Below are positions 1-10,290 of a stretch of DNA of 64,000 nucleotides, piece by piece. The notes beneath the pieces were generated by a model, which was not told the DNA's origin, did not search any database, and worked only from the letters and a program-made list of their open reading frames with translations. Position 1 is the first letter of the stretch. Every line of letters begins with the position of its first letter. Both the position numbers and the translations under genes were made by a program. The DNA is from Maribellus maritimus (GTDB lineage Bacteria; Bacteroidota; Bacteroidia; Bacteroidales; Prolixibacteraceae), in assembly GCF_022267315.1 (NCBI RefSeq), contig NZ_JAIKLE010000006.1:124001-188000 (forward strand), written 5' to 3'.

Positions 1-1
1 G

Positions 2-1702
2 TTAGTATTCAATTGTACTGAAATCAAATGGAACAGGTTCCACGTCATCTCTCAGGTTCGGATTCATTGCCAGATCGACTTCCGGAAACGGCAGTTGGAA
101 TTTGGAATCGCTGGTAATGTTTACTTTGAACGATTCAATCGTAACTTCCGATTTTTCAATTTCGGCATCATAATACTGACGTAATCCGTTGAAAGAACCT
201 CTTTCCTGGTTATTTAGCCACTGTTTTGCCAATTCCGGTTTGTAATAGTGGAGTCGTACAAAATCATACCAGTTGTCACATTCAAGTGCGAGCTCCAGTC
301 TGCGCTCTTTAAAAATATCTTCAAAAGAAATTGACGAGACATCGGTATGTGCTGAGATGGAACGTCTGCGAACTGCGTTAAAAGCTTTTAATGCTTCTGC
401 ATCACTTGTGGTTTCATTGTTTCCAAGAATTGCTTCTGCATAAATTAGGTAAACATCAGCCAGACGTAAAATATGGGTTGCCAGATCGGTGGCCATTCTG
501 CGTGCAGGAACCCCTGCTTCGTCTTTGTGGTCGCCTTCAAAGTGGCCAACGATGTGCTTTACGCAGTTTGCTCCCGTGCCGATACCAAAAGTTGCTCCTG
601 CAACGTTGTTATCATCGTCCCATGTACAGGTAAAACCTCCAACATGACGCCAGAAGTATGGATAATAATCATCTTTCATCATCATTGTGGCCTTTCTGCG
701 GTCGTCACGATTGTTTCGTGGTTCACGGGCGTCTTCATTAAAGGCAAACTGAAGATCGATTGTCGGGCCACGCCATGTTCCCCAGGAATCGTTCAGGCCT
801 GTAAAACCGTTTAACGATAAATCGGATTGTAAAGAGTTTTGTGAAGTCCACTGGTCTGAAGCTACCCAGCGCCAGGAAAGTAGATTCTCCTCGTTGAAAT
901 TTCCGGTTGAGATTCGGAAAAGATTACTGTACACCGGCTCCAGAGAGAGTCCGCTTTCATTTATTACTTTGGCTGCGTATTCTTTCGCTTTATCAAGATC
1001 CGCCTGATTGCGCGTTCCATTTTGTCCGTAACCTGAACGGGTTAAATACACTTTTGCCAAAAGTCCGTAAGCTGAGGTTTTGTTGATTCTCCCTTTTACG
1101 TTTTGTTCCGGAAGAAGTTCAATTGCTTTCAGCAATGTGCGAACGATGTATTCATAAACGTCTTCAATTTGGTTTTTAGGAAGTTCGGTAGCATTTCCGG
1201 CTCCAATTATTTCGCTGTTACTGTGAATAATCGGGATGGCTCCCCAGATGCGAACCAGGTAAAAGTAAGCCATTGCTTTCCATACCATTGCTTCTCCGGT
1301 TACCGTATTTTTTGTTTCTTCACTCACATTTGGGCCGGCTTTGGTTCTGATGTTTTCGATAACAGCATTACAATGGCCATTTACCAGCCAAAGTGAATTG
1401 GCAGCGTTTGCCAGATCCTCGTTTGAGGAAGTTAAGTTAAAATTCTGGTAGCTGTTATCGGTTCCAAGGTACATGTTGCCTGCCAAAACATCACCAATCC
1501 ATACAAAACCTCTCTGGAAATCGTACCATGGGGCACTGTACAAAACATTGGCAGCCTGAAAACACTGTTCATCAGTTTTATAAAAACTGTCAATCGTGTA
1601 GTTGTCTTCAGTCGGACGGTCGAGAAACTCTTCACAAGAGTAGCTGATAAAAAGAAGAGCTGTCAAAACCAGTATTTTATGGGTTTTAAATAGTTGTTTC
1701 AT
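2..1702 (-). CDS. SusD/RagB family outer-membrane lipoprotein
   Basis: Surface-exposed glycan-binding lipoprotein that caps a SusC porin and hands oligosaccharides to it. The 566-residue protein opens with a lipoprotein signal ending in SYSC (Cys23), followed by the EEFLDRP start typical of SusD proteins. Late in the chain are the RagB/SusD signatures RLADVYLIYAEA (TPR helix) and ERRLELALECDNWYDFVRL. Length matches the family. It lies 18 bp downstream of the susC gene and is cotranscribed with it. The stop codon occupies bases 2-4, so the protein is complete, but further genes of this locus lie to the left, outside the window. The ligand cannot be told from sequence. Confidence 0.95.
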   Translation of the reverse strand: MKQLFKTHKILVLTALLFISYSCEEFLDRPTEDNYTIDSFYKTDEQCFQAANVLYSAPWYDFQRGFVWIGDVLAGNMYLGTDNSYQNFNLTSSNEDLANAANSLWLVNGHCNAVIENIRTKAGPNVSEETKNTVTGEAMVWKAMAYFYLVRIWGAIPIIHSNSEIIGAGNATELPKNQIEDVYEYIVRTLLKAIELLPEQNVKGRINKTSAYGLLAKVYLTRSGYGQNGTRNQADLDKAKEYAAKVINESGLSLEPVYSNLFRISTGNFNEENLLSWRWVASDQWTSQNSLQSDLSLNGFTGLNDSWGTWRGPTIDLQFAFNEDAREPRNNRDDRRKATMMMKDDYYPYFWRHVGGFTCTWDDDNNVAGATFGIGTGANCVKHIVGHFEGDHKDEAGVPARRMATDLATHILRLADVYLIYAEAILGNNETTSDAEALKAFNAVRRRSISAHTDVSSISFEDIFKERRLELALECDNWYDFVRLHYYKPELAKQWLNNQERGSFNGLRQYYDAEIEKSEVTIESFKVNITSDSKFQLPFPEVDLAMNPNLRDDVEPVPFDFSTIEY

Positions 1703-1720
1703 AATATCTGATTTTCAGGA

Positions 1721-4700
1721 TTAAAAGGTTATACTTAAACCAAATGTGTAAATTCTTGGCGACGGATAACGGCCGTTGTCCAATCCGCTCACATTATCGT
1801 TTGTTTGGCTGGCGCCTACTTCCGGGTCAAAACCGGTATATTTCGTAATCGTCCACATATTTTGAATGTTGGAATAAACTCTCAAATTATCGATTGACAA
1901 ATTTCTAAGTAGTTTTTTGGGTACATAGTACGAAAGCGTTATGTTTTTGAAACGGAGGTAAGAACCGTCTTCAATAAACCGGTCAGAGATACGTTTATTA
2001 TCATTTGGATCTCCGGCGATTGCTCTGGGGATATCTGTATCCGGGTTTTTTACCTGTATATTGTCAATATCCTCGTACCAGGCGTTTACCGTAGAGCCTG
2101 TTGAATTTAGGGAAGGATATTGTTTGTCCGGATTAACGGCTTCAAGTTTAGCCCGGTTAACAGCGTCAGAAAGTTGATTGTTCCACATGCTTTCCATGCT
2201 GATTAAACTTCTTCCTACATAATTTAAAATTTTGTTTCCGTAAGAACCATTAATAAATACATTTAACTCGAAGTTTTTATAGCTGAATGTATTGTTAAAA
2301 CCAAAAGTAAATTTTGGCAGCGGCGATCCAATGTTGGTGCGGTCGTATTCGTCAATCACTCCATCAGGAACACCATCCGGACCGGAAAGGTCTTCATATT
2401 TTATGTCTCCGGGCCAAACTGTATTCGAACGGTTAAAGTTGCCATCATCAGGGTATGCCTTTGTTTTCGGGCTATTCATAATATCTTCTTTATTTTGGTA
2501 AATGCCCGCAACTTTGTACCCATAAAAATTGTAAAGTGATTCTCCAATTTCTGTAAGACTTACGAGGTCGGTCCACTGGCCATATCCTTCAATATGAGCA
2601 GCGGGAGTCCCGTCAAGTCCGAGCAGTTTATTTTTATTTCTGGTAAGAGAAAGTTCGCTTTCCCATTTAAATTCCCCGACAAAAGGACGGGTATTCAATG
2701 TAAATTCCACTCCTTTGTTTTCAATCTCCCCAAAATTACCCATCGGAGGATTCAGACGGATGGAAGCATTTCCCCTTGTTCCCATATAAGAAGGCAATTG
2801 CATATCCATCAGCATTGCAGTTGATGTTTTATCGTACAGGTCAATTACCATTTCAATGCGGTTGTCGAATAAACCGAGGTCAATTCCTAAATTGTATTGT
2901 TCCTGTTTTTCCCATGTAATATAGGGGTTGGCAATGTTACTTTGCCGGAATCCCTGACCAAGTCCGGTTGGCATTTTATTTATAGAGGCCCCCCAGCGGT
3001 ATCCGCCAATGTTTGCGTTACCCGTTTGTCCCCAACCTGCACGGATTTTAAAGTTACTTACTTTTCCTTCAAGGCTTTCCATAAACGATTCGTTGTTTAT
3101 TCTCCACGATGCTGCAAATGCATGGAAAGGTGCCCAGCGGTTTTCCGGGCCAAAGTTGGAGGAACCGTCATAGCGGAAAGTATAGGTTAGCAAATATTTT
3201 TCATCATAGGAATAATTGGCACGTGTAAAGGCTGATGCCATTGCACCGCTTCCTTTTCCCGAGCCTATGGTCATCGTTGTTGGATCACCTAAACTTGGCA
3301 GATGGATATCATTGCTGGAGAGACCAGTGCTGGCGCCTCTCAAATTTTCATATGTCCACTCCGAAACTTCCTGACCAACCATGGCAGTTACATTATGAAC
3401 GCCAAAAGTTTTACTGTAGGTGAGATAGTTTTTTAACTGCCAAAAGAAATTCTGGTTATACTGAATGCTGGATGAGTTGGTAGAATTTACGATTGTACCG
3501 TATTCGTATGTTGGCAGAAAATGGTAAGCGTTTGAATTTCCGATATCAACGCCAAGTTCTGTCCTTAACGTTAAATCCTTTGTAAAGTTGATGTCGCTAT
3601 ACAGCGTCCCTACAATACTTGTTCTTTTGAGTGTATTTTCTTCATCCAGTGCTTTAGCAATCGGATTAACTCTTCCCGGTGAACCTTCTCTTTGATCGCC
3701 AGACCATGAACCGTCGGTATTATAGATTGGAATATCAGGTGAAGAATTAAGCGCGACGCTAATAATCCCCTCTGTACTGTTATTCAACCCAATATTTTCT
3801 TTTGTTTTTGTAAACATGAGATTGGTTCCCATTTTGAACCAGGATTTTAATTGTGCATCGAGATTTACGCGACTTGAAAAACGCTCAAAATCAGATCCGA
3901 TTACGGTACCCTCCTGAGTGTAATAGCTTCCGGAAATAAAATATTTAACAACATCAGTTCCCCCCATGGCGCTTATTTGATTACTCTGCATCGGAGCTAC
4001 ACGGAAAACAGCATCCTGCCAGTTGGTTCCTTCGCCAAGTATTGAAGGATCTTGTAGTTCAACCCGGGGGTCACGTCCGTTGGTTTCAGCAGCCCAGTCG
4101 TTACTGTATTCAGCAAATTCACGTAAATTCATTACATCAATTCGTTTTACTTGCTCCTGAACACCGTAATAACCTTCGTAGGTAAATTTTGCTTCTCCTG
4201 TTCTTCCCTTTTTAGTAGTAATAAGTACTACTCCATTGGCACCGCGAGAACCATAAATGGCTGTTGCAGAAGCATCTTTCAAAATTTCTACAGAAAGAAT
4301 GTCTGAAGGGTTTAAAACCGATAGCCCCGAAAAAGTAGAAACACTACCATTTCCCATAGCATCTCCCAATCCGACAGAATGTCCGCTTTGACTAACATTT
4401 TGAATAGGTACACCATCCACTACATACAGTGGTTCGGAAGCATCGGCTCTTAAAGTACCCTGTCCGCGAACACGGATTGATACAGATGAACCCGGTTGTC
4501 CCGAAGTTTGAACGGCAGTGATCCCGGCTGCACGCCCTTGCAGGGCCTGGTCGAGGTTGGCAACCACAGAACCTTTAAGTTTATCCTCGGAAACGGAAAC
4601 AACAGATCCGGTTACGTCTGATTTTTTCATCGTACCGTAACCAACAACAACAACTTCATCAAGCCCCTGTGTCTCAATTTCAAGTAGTGCATTGATTTCG

Positions 4701-4963
4701 GATTGCGAGCCAACCGTCACTTCCTGAGTTTTGTAGCCTATAAACGAAAAGACCAGCACTGTTTCGTCGGAGGGAGCCGAGATAGCATAATTCCCTTCAA
4801 AATCAGTAACTGTTCCAACGGTTGTTCCTTTTAAACTCACATTTACCCCCGGTATAGGTTCAGATGTCTGGGCATCTTTCACTATACCTGTTACCCTCTT
4901 CTGCGCAAAAAGACTGCTGCTTATCAAGAATAACAATAGAATCAGAATTACTTTTTTTTTCAT
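1721..4963 (-). CDS. SusC/RagA family TonB-dependent receptor
   Basis: TonB-dependent outer-membrane transporter that imports the oligosaccharide bound by its SusD partner. It has 1080 residues: a signal peptide (1-21, ending LFAQ), a carboxypeptidase-like beta-sandwich domain (about 22-108, starting KRVTGIVKDAQ), a TonB-box/plug region (DEVVVVGYGTMKKSDVTGS, then a plug to about 250 containing KDASATAIYGSRGANGVVLITTKKG) and a beta-barrel ending in a terminal Phe. There is no STN domain, so it is not sigma-factor coupled. Control is more likely through the divergent hybrid sensor. susD follows after 18 bp. Confidence 0.95.
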   Translation of the reverse strand: MKKKVILILLLFLISSSLFAQKRVTGIVKDAQTSEPIPGVNVSLKGTTVGTVTDFEGNYAISAPSDETVLVFSFIGYKTQEVTVGSQSEINALLEIETQGLDEVVVVGYGTMKKSDVTGSVVSVSEDKLKGSVVANLDQALQGRAAGITAVQTSGQPGSSVSIRVRGQGTLRADASEPLYVVDGVPIQNVSQSGHSVGLGDAMGNGSVSTFSGLSVLNPSDILSVEILKDASATAIYGSRGANGVVLITTKKGRTGEAKFTYEGYYGVQEQVKRIDVMNLREFAEYSNDWAAETNGRDPRVELQDPSILGEGTNWQDAVFRVAPMQSNQISAMGGTDVVKYFISGSYYTQEGTVIGSDFERFSSRVNLDAQLKSWFKMGTNLMFTKTKENIGLNNSTEGIISVALNSSPDIPIYNTDGSWSGDQREGSPGRVNPIAKALDEENTLKRTSIVGTLYSDINFTKDLTLRTELGVDIGNSNAYHFLPTYEYGTIVNSTNSSSIQYNQNFFWQLKNYLTYSKTFGVHNVTAMVGQEVSEWTYENLRGASTGLSSNDIHLPSLGDPTTMTIGSGKGSGAMASAFTRANYSYDEKYLLTYTFRYDGSSNFGPENRWAPFHAFAASWRINNESFMESLEGKVSNFKIRAGWGQTGNANIGGYRWGASINKMPTGLGQGFRQSNIANPYITWEKQEQYNLGIDLGLFDNRIEMVIDLYDKTSTAMLMDMQLPSYMGTRGNASIRLNPPMGNFGEIENKGVEFTLNTRPFVGEFKWESELSLTRNKNKLLGLDGTPAAHIEGYGQWTDLVSLTEIGESLYNFYGYKVAGIYQNKEDIMNSPKTKAYPDDGNFNRSNTVWPGDIKYEDLSGPDGVPDGVIDEYDRTNIGSPLPKFTFGFNNTFSYKNFELNVFINGSYGNKILNYVGRSLISMESMWNNQLSDAVNRAKLEAVNPDKQYPSLNSTGSTVNAWYEDIDNIQVKNPDTDIPRAIAGDPNDNKRISDRFIEDGSYLRFKNITLSYYVPKKLLRNLSIDNLRVYSNIQNMWTITKYTGFDPEVGASQTNDNVSGLDNGRYPSPRIYTFGLSITF

Positions 4964-4991
4964 AAAGAGTTTTAGTTAATGTATGATAGTT

Positions 4992-5090
4992 TTAAATAAT
5001 TTGTATAAGAATAATGATAAACGAGATTATCAGGAGATACATAATAATCTCAAGCAAGAGATAGATTTTGCGATGGTGTTTTTTTGCCAT
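4992..5090 (-). CDS. Candidate small membrane peptide (32 aa) upstream of susC
   Basis: A 32-codon ORF with ATG at 5090 and TAA at 4992-4994. The peptide starts MAKKHHRKIY (five Lys/Arg plus two His near the N-terminus) and the rest, residues 11-32, is almost entirely Leu/Ile/Phe, so it would form one inner-membrane helix with a positive-inside N-terminus. The bases before its ATG (TTAACTAAAATG) closely match those upstream of the susC start (TTAACTAAAACTCTTTATG), and an 11-base direct repeat (TTTTAGTTAAT at 4970-4980 and 5090-5100) marks both. It would be the first gene of the susC-susD transcript. I do not recognise a family. It could be a chance ORF, but the charge and hydrophobicity pattern is not random-looking. 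Confidence 0.4.
   Translation of the reverse strand: MAKKHHRKIYLLLEIIMYLLIISFIIILIQII
5023..5051. promoter_or_regulatory. Inverted repeat upstream of susC
   Basis: Perfect 8-bp arms GAGATTAT (5023-5030) and ATAATCTC (5044-5051) with a 13-base spacer lie 60-88 bp upstream of the susC start. This could be a binding site for the divergently encoded hybrid regulator or an RNA hairpin in the susC leader. It overlaps the small candidate ORF, so the symmetry could also be accidental. Confidence 0.3.
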
Positions 5091-5304
5091 TTTAGTTAAT
5101 TTAACGAGGTAAAAGTAGGGCGAAATGCAAATTAGAATGGGAGTGGTTTGTAAGCAAATAAGATAGAGATGAATTTATCAGGGGTGAGATTTGTAAAAAA
5201 TATATACCTGATTTGTAAAATTGTTTATCAAAAAAAAGCGAAGTAACTATATTTCAATATTTTTAATTTTAATGGATCGATTTCACTACAGACCTTAAAA
5301 GAAG

Positions 5305-8300
5305 ATGTTAAAAAAAATTCTACATATATTTTATCCGGTACTTTTTATTTTTGGGTCAGCCTTTCAACTTTGTGCTCAAAATACTCCAGCAAATTTCTCG
5401 AATATTGGCGTGTCCGACGGGATGACTTCCAATTGGGTAACTTCACTTCAAAGAGATTCTGAAGGTTTAATGTGGATTGGAACGAGTAGAGGCCTAAATC
5501 GTTTTGATGGATATCAAATTACAAATTTTGAAGCCAATGCAGAAGATTCCGCCAGTTTGTCCAATAATTTTATTTCTGTCGTTGCTGAGGACAACGACTC
5601 TAATCTTTGGGTTGGGACAACATTTGGGCTCAACATAAAAAATTTACATTCCCGCTCGTTCAGGCGAGTTTCTCTTTTTGACTATAATGCGTTTGGATGC
5701 AATGATGTAAATAATATTGGGAGTATTTTCGCTGCAAAAAACGGAGATATGTACATTGGTACTCATGAAGGTTTTTTTGTTTATAAAAAGGGCAACTTTG
5801 AGCATCACTTAATTGATTCATCTCTGTTTAGTGCCGATGTAAATAATGTAATTTCTTTTGCTGAAGATCGTACAGGAAAAATGTGGATAGGTACTTTTAC
5901 ACGAGAATTAATTGAATACAGCCCCAATGATGGAAGCTATAAATCGATCCCATTGCCCCAGTTGTACGAAGGAAAATATGTGCGAGGCCTGCAAAATTTG
6001 TTTATTGATAGCTATAACTTGCTCTGGATTGGAGGCCAGGCAGGGATGTATGTCTACGATTTGGTGAAAGGACAATGGCATTCCGAGCTAAATGAAAATC
6101 TTTTTAAACAGATTGGAAATAAAGTTATTTCAGGAATTCAGGAAGATGAGAGCGGAGTTGTATGGATTGCTACAGATGGAGCAGGTTTATATTTGTACAA
6201 CAGAAAAGAAGATTCCATTCAAAACATTTTGTTTAAAACAGGAGACACAAAGAATATTTCTACAAACGGATTACACAGTTTATATATTGACAATGATAAC
6301 ATTGTTTGGGTAGGGACTTATAAAAAGGGGCTCGACTATTATAAGCAGAGTTCTAAAAAATTTCGCTTAATCCAAAATAATCCGGATAATAAGAATTCTT
6401 TGAATTTAAATGATATCAATTGTTGCATCGAGCGTTCGAATGGGAATATTTGGATTGGAACCAACGGTGCAGGAATCAATATACTTGATAGAAAAACGGG
6501 AAAGTTTCAATTTATAACGGTTGAAAATACAGGTATTAACGGATTAACCAGCAATGTAGTTGTTTCTTTGTTTGAAGATCATTTGAAAAATATGTGGATT
6601 GGTACTTACTATGGCGGATTGAACAAATACAATCCTAAAGCAGATGAGTTTACTGTATATAAACACAATGTAAATGACTCAACCAGTATTTCCGATGACC
6701 GGATATGGTATATTACGGAAGACAGCAACCAGAATATCTGGATAGGTACACTTGGGGGTGGCTTAAATCTTTACGATGCCGGGAACGATTGTTTTATTCG
6801 TTATGATTCCGAGAATTCAGGCCTTTCAGGCAATTATGTAAATCATATTGCAAGCGACCACCAAAAGAGACTTTGGATTTCGACATCGGATGGTTTATCG
6901 ATATACAATCCCTTTGAAAAAGATTTTGATGTTTATTTTAATAGCTTTTCTGATAATATACCAATAAACTTTGGCCCCGTTAATTCGAGTTTTGAAGACA
7001 GCCGTGGTTGGTACTGGTTATGCAGTGAACAAGGATTGATAAAGTTTGATCCTGAGTCCAATCATTATCTTTTGCTTAACCAACTCAATAATTTGTTGCC
7101 CAAATCGGTAAAGAGGATATTGGAGGATGACCAGGGAAATTTATGGGTGAGCAGCTCTGCCGGAATTTCAAAAATCTCTTTTTCAAATATCATAAACGAC
7201 TCGATTTTTACCACAGAGATTATGAATTTTGATGAAACAGATGGATTGCAGGGACGCGAATTCTCTGAGCACGCTTCATTAAAAACAAGCGATGGCGAAT
7301 TGATTTTTGCAGGAGTAAATGGTATAAATATTTTTAAGCCAAACGAAATAAGACCAGACCTTTCAACTCCTAAAATGGTTTTTACCAACCTGAAGATTTT
7401 TAATAATCCGGTAAGTCCGGGAGAGGTTTTTGATAATCGGGTTATTCTTCCCCGTCCGGTTGATGCCGTTGACGAAATTGTATTAAAATATTCCGAAAAC
7501 CTGTTTACGATTGAATTTGCAGCACTAACTTATATTCATCCTGAAAAGAATAAATATCACTATCAGCTGGAGGGATTTAATGAAAACTGGTTTGAAACAG
7601 ACGGCACCGCCAACTTTGCAACATTTACGAATTTGAATAACGGCGACTATATTTTGCGTGTTAAAGGGTCTAACGAAGATGGCACTTGGAACGAGGAAGG
7701 TATCTCTTTGAATATTAAAGTTTTGCCTCCATTTTGGAAAACCTGGTATGCTTTGCTCGGATACGCTGTCCTTTTCTTTCTTTTGCTTTTGGGATTGCGA
7801 TTTATGATTCTGAACAGGGAAAGGCTTAAGGTTGAATTGGAAATGGAACGCGAAGAAGCAAAACGAATACACGAACTTGATTTGATGAAATTAAAATTTT
7901 TCACAAACATTTCTCATGAGTTCAGAACCCCGTTAAGTTTGATTCTTTCTCCGGTTGAAAAGTTACTCCCAAAATTTAAAAATCTTCCCGAGGAAAAATA
8001 CCTTGAGCATATTTATCAGAACGCTAAAAAATTAATGGCGTTGATAAACCAATTGCTTGATTTTCGAAAAATGGAAAATCAGGGGCTCGCGTTTAATCCT
8101 TCCTGGGGAAATATAGTGGAATTTATTTCCAGTGTGGTTGCTTCGTTTAACGATTTAAGTGAAAATAAAAATATTGAACTTCGTCTGGTCACAAACCTCA
8201 GGGAATTTAACATGATGTTTGATAAAGAGAAACTTGAGAAAATTCTTTACAATCTGCTTTCAAATGCTTTTAAATATACTCAGGTGAGCGGGTTGGTCAT

Positions 8301-9492
8301 TGTGCAGGTTGAATTGGAAGAGATTCAGAATGATAGTTTGGCTCAAACAGGAGCAAACCTGATAATAAAAGTAAAGGATAACGGTATTGGAATTCATCCT
8401 GACAACATTGGCAAAATTTTTAATCGTTTTTATCAGGTTGAAAATCAGGTAGATGCAGAAAGTCAGGGATCAGGGATTGGCTTGGCATTAACAAAAGAAT
8501 ATGTAACGCTTCATGATGGAACAATTAAAGTTGACAGTGCGCAAGGCATAGGAACCAGTTTTACAGTTAAATTACCGATTAAAAATGACGGGAACATTTC
8601 ACCCCAAATTTTTTACGGGAAAACAAAAGAAATCAAATTTCCAACTAATCAAAAAGATCCCGTTCTTCATAAAGAAAAAATTGGAGCTAAGCAAAAACCT
8701 GTTGTATTGATAGTTGAAGATAATCGGGATCTGAGGAAATATCTGAAAGAAAACCTTGATGAAGAATATGAAATAGTTGAGGCTGAAAGTGGAAAACACG
8801 CTTTGGCTCAGCTAAACCTTAAACTTCCTGATATAATATTAAGCGATATTATGATGCCGGTTATGGATGGTATAGAATTCTGTAAAAGGGTAAAAAGCGA
8901 TAAAATTACCAGTCATATCCCTTTTATTTTTTTAACAGCTAGAACCTCGGAACAACAAAAATTGGATGGCTTGAAGAGTGGTGCCGATGATTACATTTTA
9001 AAACCTTTTAATTTGGATATTTTGAAGGTAAAAATTGAGAATTTGGTTCAATTGAAACAAAACATACGGAAGGTTTTTAATACAAAGATTGAAATTGAAC
9101 CCAGGGATATTAGTATCACATCCCTCGACGAAAAATTTATGAGAAAGGCTTTTGATATCATTGAGGAGCAAATGGGAAATTCGGAGTTTACAGTGGCTGA
9201 ATTTAGCAGGGAAATGGCAATCAGCAGAATGCAGTTGTATAATAAAATTGTGGCCTTAACCGGAAGTTCTCCTCTTGAATTTATTCGGATTCTTCGTTTG
9301 AAAAGAGCTGCGCAACTCCTGACAAGGGGACAGTTAAATGTTTCAGAAGTTGCATATAAAACCGGATTTAATGATCCTAAATATTTTAGTGTTCAGTTTA
9401 AAAAAGAATTCAATATTTCTCCCTCTAAATATGGCAAATGTTCTGCCGGCCTTTCTCCGCAAAATTTTGATACAAATAATAACTTATCATAA
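5305..9492 (+). CDS. Hybrid two-component system sensor/regulator (HTCS)
   Basis: One-protein signalling system that senses a periplasmic glycan fragment and activates the neighbouring SusC/SusD genes. The 1395 residues contain, in order: signal peptide (1-24); about 13 visible Reg_prop blades with the WIGT.GGL pattern (about 45-640), enough for two seven-bladed propellers; a Y_Y_Y domain (about 715-800); a TM helix (about 814-836); HisKA with phospho-acceptor His871 in SHEFRTP; HATPase (NAFKYT, DNGIGI, GSGIGLAL); a receiver with acidic residues near 1137-1138 and phospho-acceptor Asp1181 (LSDIMMPVMDG); and a C-terminal AraC-type HTH (about 1270-1390). All catalytic residues are present. It is divergent from susC. 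Confidence 0.96.
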   Translation: MLKKILHIFYPVLFIFGSAFQLCAQNTPANFSNIGVSDGMTSNWVTSLQRDSEGLMWIGTSRGLNRFDGYQITNFEANAEDSASLSNNFISVVAEDNDSNLWVGTTFGLNIKNLHSRSFRRVSLFDYNAFGCNDVNNIGSIFAAKNGDMYIGTHEGFFVYKKGNFEHHLIDSSLFSADVNNVISFAEDRTGKMWIGTFTRELIEYSPNDGSYKSIPLPQLYEGKYVRGLQNLFIDSYNLLWIGGQAGMYVYDLVKGQWHSELNENLFKQIGNKVISGIQEDESGVVWIATDGAGLYLYNRKEDSIQNILFKTGDTKNISTNGLHSLYIDNDNIVWVGTYKKGLDYYKQSSKKFRLIQNNPDNKNSLNLNDINCCIERSNGNIWIGTNGAGINILDRKTGKFQFITVENTGINGLTSNVVVSLFEDHLKNMWIGTYYGGLNKYNPKADEFTVYKHNVNDSTSISDDRIWYITEDSNQNIWIGTLGGGLNLYDAGNDCFIRYDSENSGLSGNYVNHIASDHQKRLWISTSDGLSIYNPFEKDFDVYFNSFSDNIPINFGPVNSSFEDSRGWYWLCSEQGLIKFDPESNHYLLLNQLNNLLPKSVKRILEDDQGNLWVSSSAGISKISFSNIINDSIFTTEIMNFDETDGLQGREFSEHASLKTSDGELIFAGVNGINIFKPNEIRPDLSTPKMVFTNLKIFNNPVSPGEVFDNRVILPRPVDAVDEIVLKYSENLFTIEFAALTYIHPEKNKYHYQLEGFNENWFETDGTANFATFTNLNNGDYILRVKGSNEDGTWNEEGISLNIKVLPPFWKTWYALLGYAVLFFLLLLGLRFMILNRERLKVELEMEREEAKRIHELDLMKLKFFTNISHEFRTPLSLILSPVEKLLPKFKNLPEEKYLEHIYQNAKKLMALINQLLDFRKMENQGLAFNPSWGNIVEFISSVVASFNDLSENKNIELRLVTNLREFNMMFDKEKLEKILYNLLSNAFKYTQVSGLVIVQVELEEIQNDSLAQTGANLIIKVKDNGIGIHPDNIGKIFNRFYQVENQVDAESQGSGIGLALTKEYVTLHDGTIKVDSAQGIGTSFTVKLPIKNDGNISPQIFYGKTKEIKFPTNQKDPVLHKEKIGAKQKPVVLIVEDNRDLRKYLKENLDEEYEIVEAESGKHALAQLNLKLPDIILSDIMMPVMDGIEFCKRVKSDKITSHIPFIFLTARTSEQQKLDGLKSGADDYILKPFNLDILKVKIENLVQLKQNIRKVFNTKIEIEPRDISITSLDEKFMRKAFDIIEEQMGNSEFTVAEFSREMAISRMQLYNKIVALTGSSPLEFIRILRLKRAAQLLTRGQLNVSEVAYKTGFNDPKYFSVQFKKEFNISPSKYGKCSAGLSPQNFDTNNNLS

Positions 9493-9541
9493 TGTAAAAG
9501 CAACACTCTATTGAAGCAATTTCTAAAAAATAAGCTAGAAA

Positions 9542-9568
9542 ATATAGAATATTTAGAATAATTAGAAT
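9542..9568. repeat. Three imperfect 9-bp tandem repeats
   Basis: Consecutive units ATATAGAAT, ATTTAGAAT and AATTAGAAT follow the hybrid sensor gene in AT-rich non-coding sequence. No role is evident. Confidence 0.5.
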
Positions 9569-10261
9569 AGGTTTAATTTGTTGTTTATTAGATGTTTGGG
9601 AGCGTTTTTTTGATTGATTATTGATTTATTTGCAAAAATATAAAGATATCTTTGTGTTTTATTTTTTTTTGACATAAATTGAGGTTGAAAACATTTTAAA
9701 ACATTTGATTATGATAGCAGATAAAATGAAAAACACAGGTTATTACTGACAGTAAAATTGGTTAACGACAGTCCAAGTTTCAAACATGCTTTAGGCAATT
9801 AGTCATTCAAAAATAACAAAGTTTAATTACAAAATAGATTGGTTAATCACTGACAAAATGTTGATATAGGGTTGTCGAACTGGGTTTGCACAAAATTGGA
9901 AATAAAATCAATCTTTAAATTTGGTTTTAATCTGAGTTTTAAATTATCTTTTTTGATTATAAGAAGCAGTTCTTTAAGTATTGAGTTTTTCAAAAATTTC
10001 TCATCTATATTTTTGTAAACGCACACATTTAATTTTGTATCGAAAATTTGAAAATCTACCATTCAATCACTTTGAAAAGTTCGATAAAGGAACGTTTGGC
10101 TAATCAAAAAACTAACATAAAGAGACGAATGTAATTGTATTAAAAAGGTAATTAAAAGGTAAATTTTATTTGCCTGAATAATTGAGGTTTTAAAATAATT
10201 TCTACTATTCCGATTTACTAAAATTAATTAATGCAAAATTGTATTAATGTTTGGGTAAAAT

Positions 10262-10290
10262 AAGGGTGGCTGTTGAGTCACCCTTTTTGT
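10262..10290 (+). terminator. Intrinsic terminator in gene-poor region
   Basis: Stem AAGGGTGGC (10262-10270) pairs with GTCACCCTT (10277-10285) with one G-T wobble, around a 6-base loop, and is followed by TTTTG-TTT. The nearest upstream coding gene ends 770 bp earlier, so it probably closes a non-coding or very short transcript. Confidence 0.7.

Larger units (their letters stand above)
4964..5304. other. Divergent intergenic region between susC and the hybrid sensor
   Basis: 341 bp separating two divergent starts. It holds the candidate 32-aa ORF (4992-5090), the inverted repeat at 5023-5051 and an 11-bp direct repeat (4970-4980, 5090-5100). I found no clean TAnnTTTG box for susC. For the sensor gene the nearest match is TATATTTC around 5251, one base off the consensus. 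Confidence 0.6.

Noticed and set aside
391-814. Plus-strand ORFs inside the first susD
   Set aside because: They lie antisense to a well-supported SusD gene and have no domain pattern; shadows of its codon structure.
9847-10062. 71-codon minus-strand ORF in the gene-poor interval
   Set aside because: Lys/Asn/Ile-rich composition expected of AT-rich non-coding DNA, no signal, domain or promoter, and it runs across the stretch between the orphan promoter and terminator.
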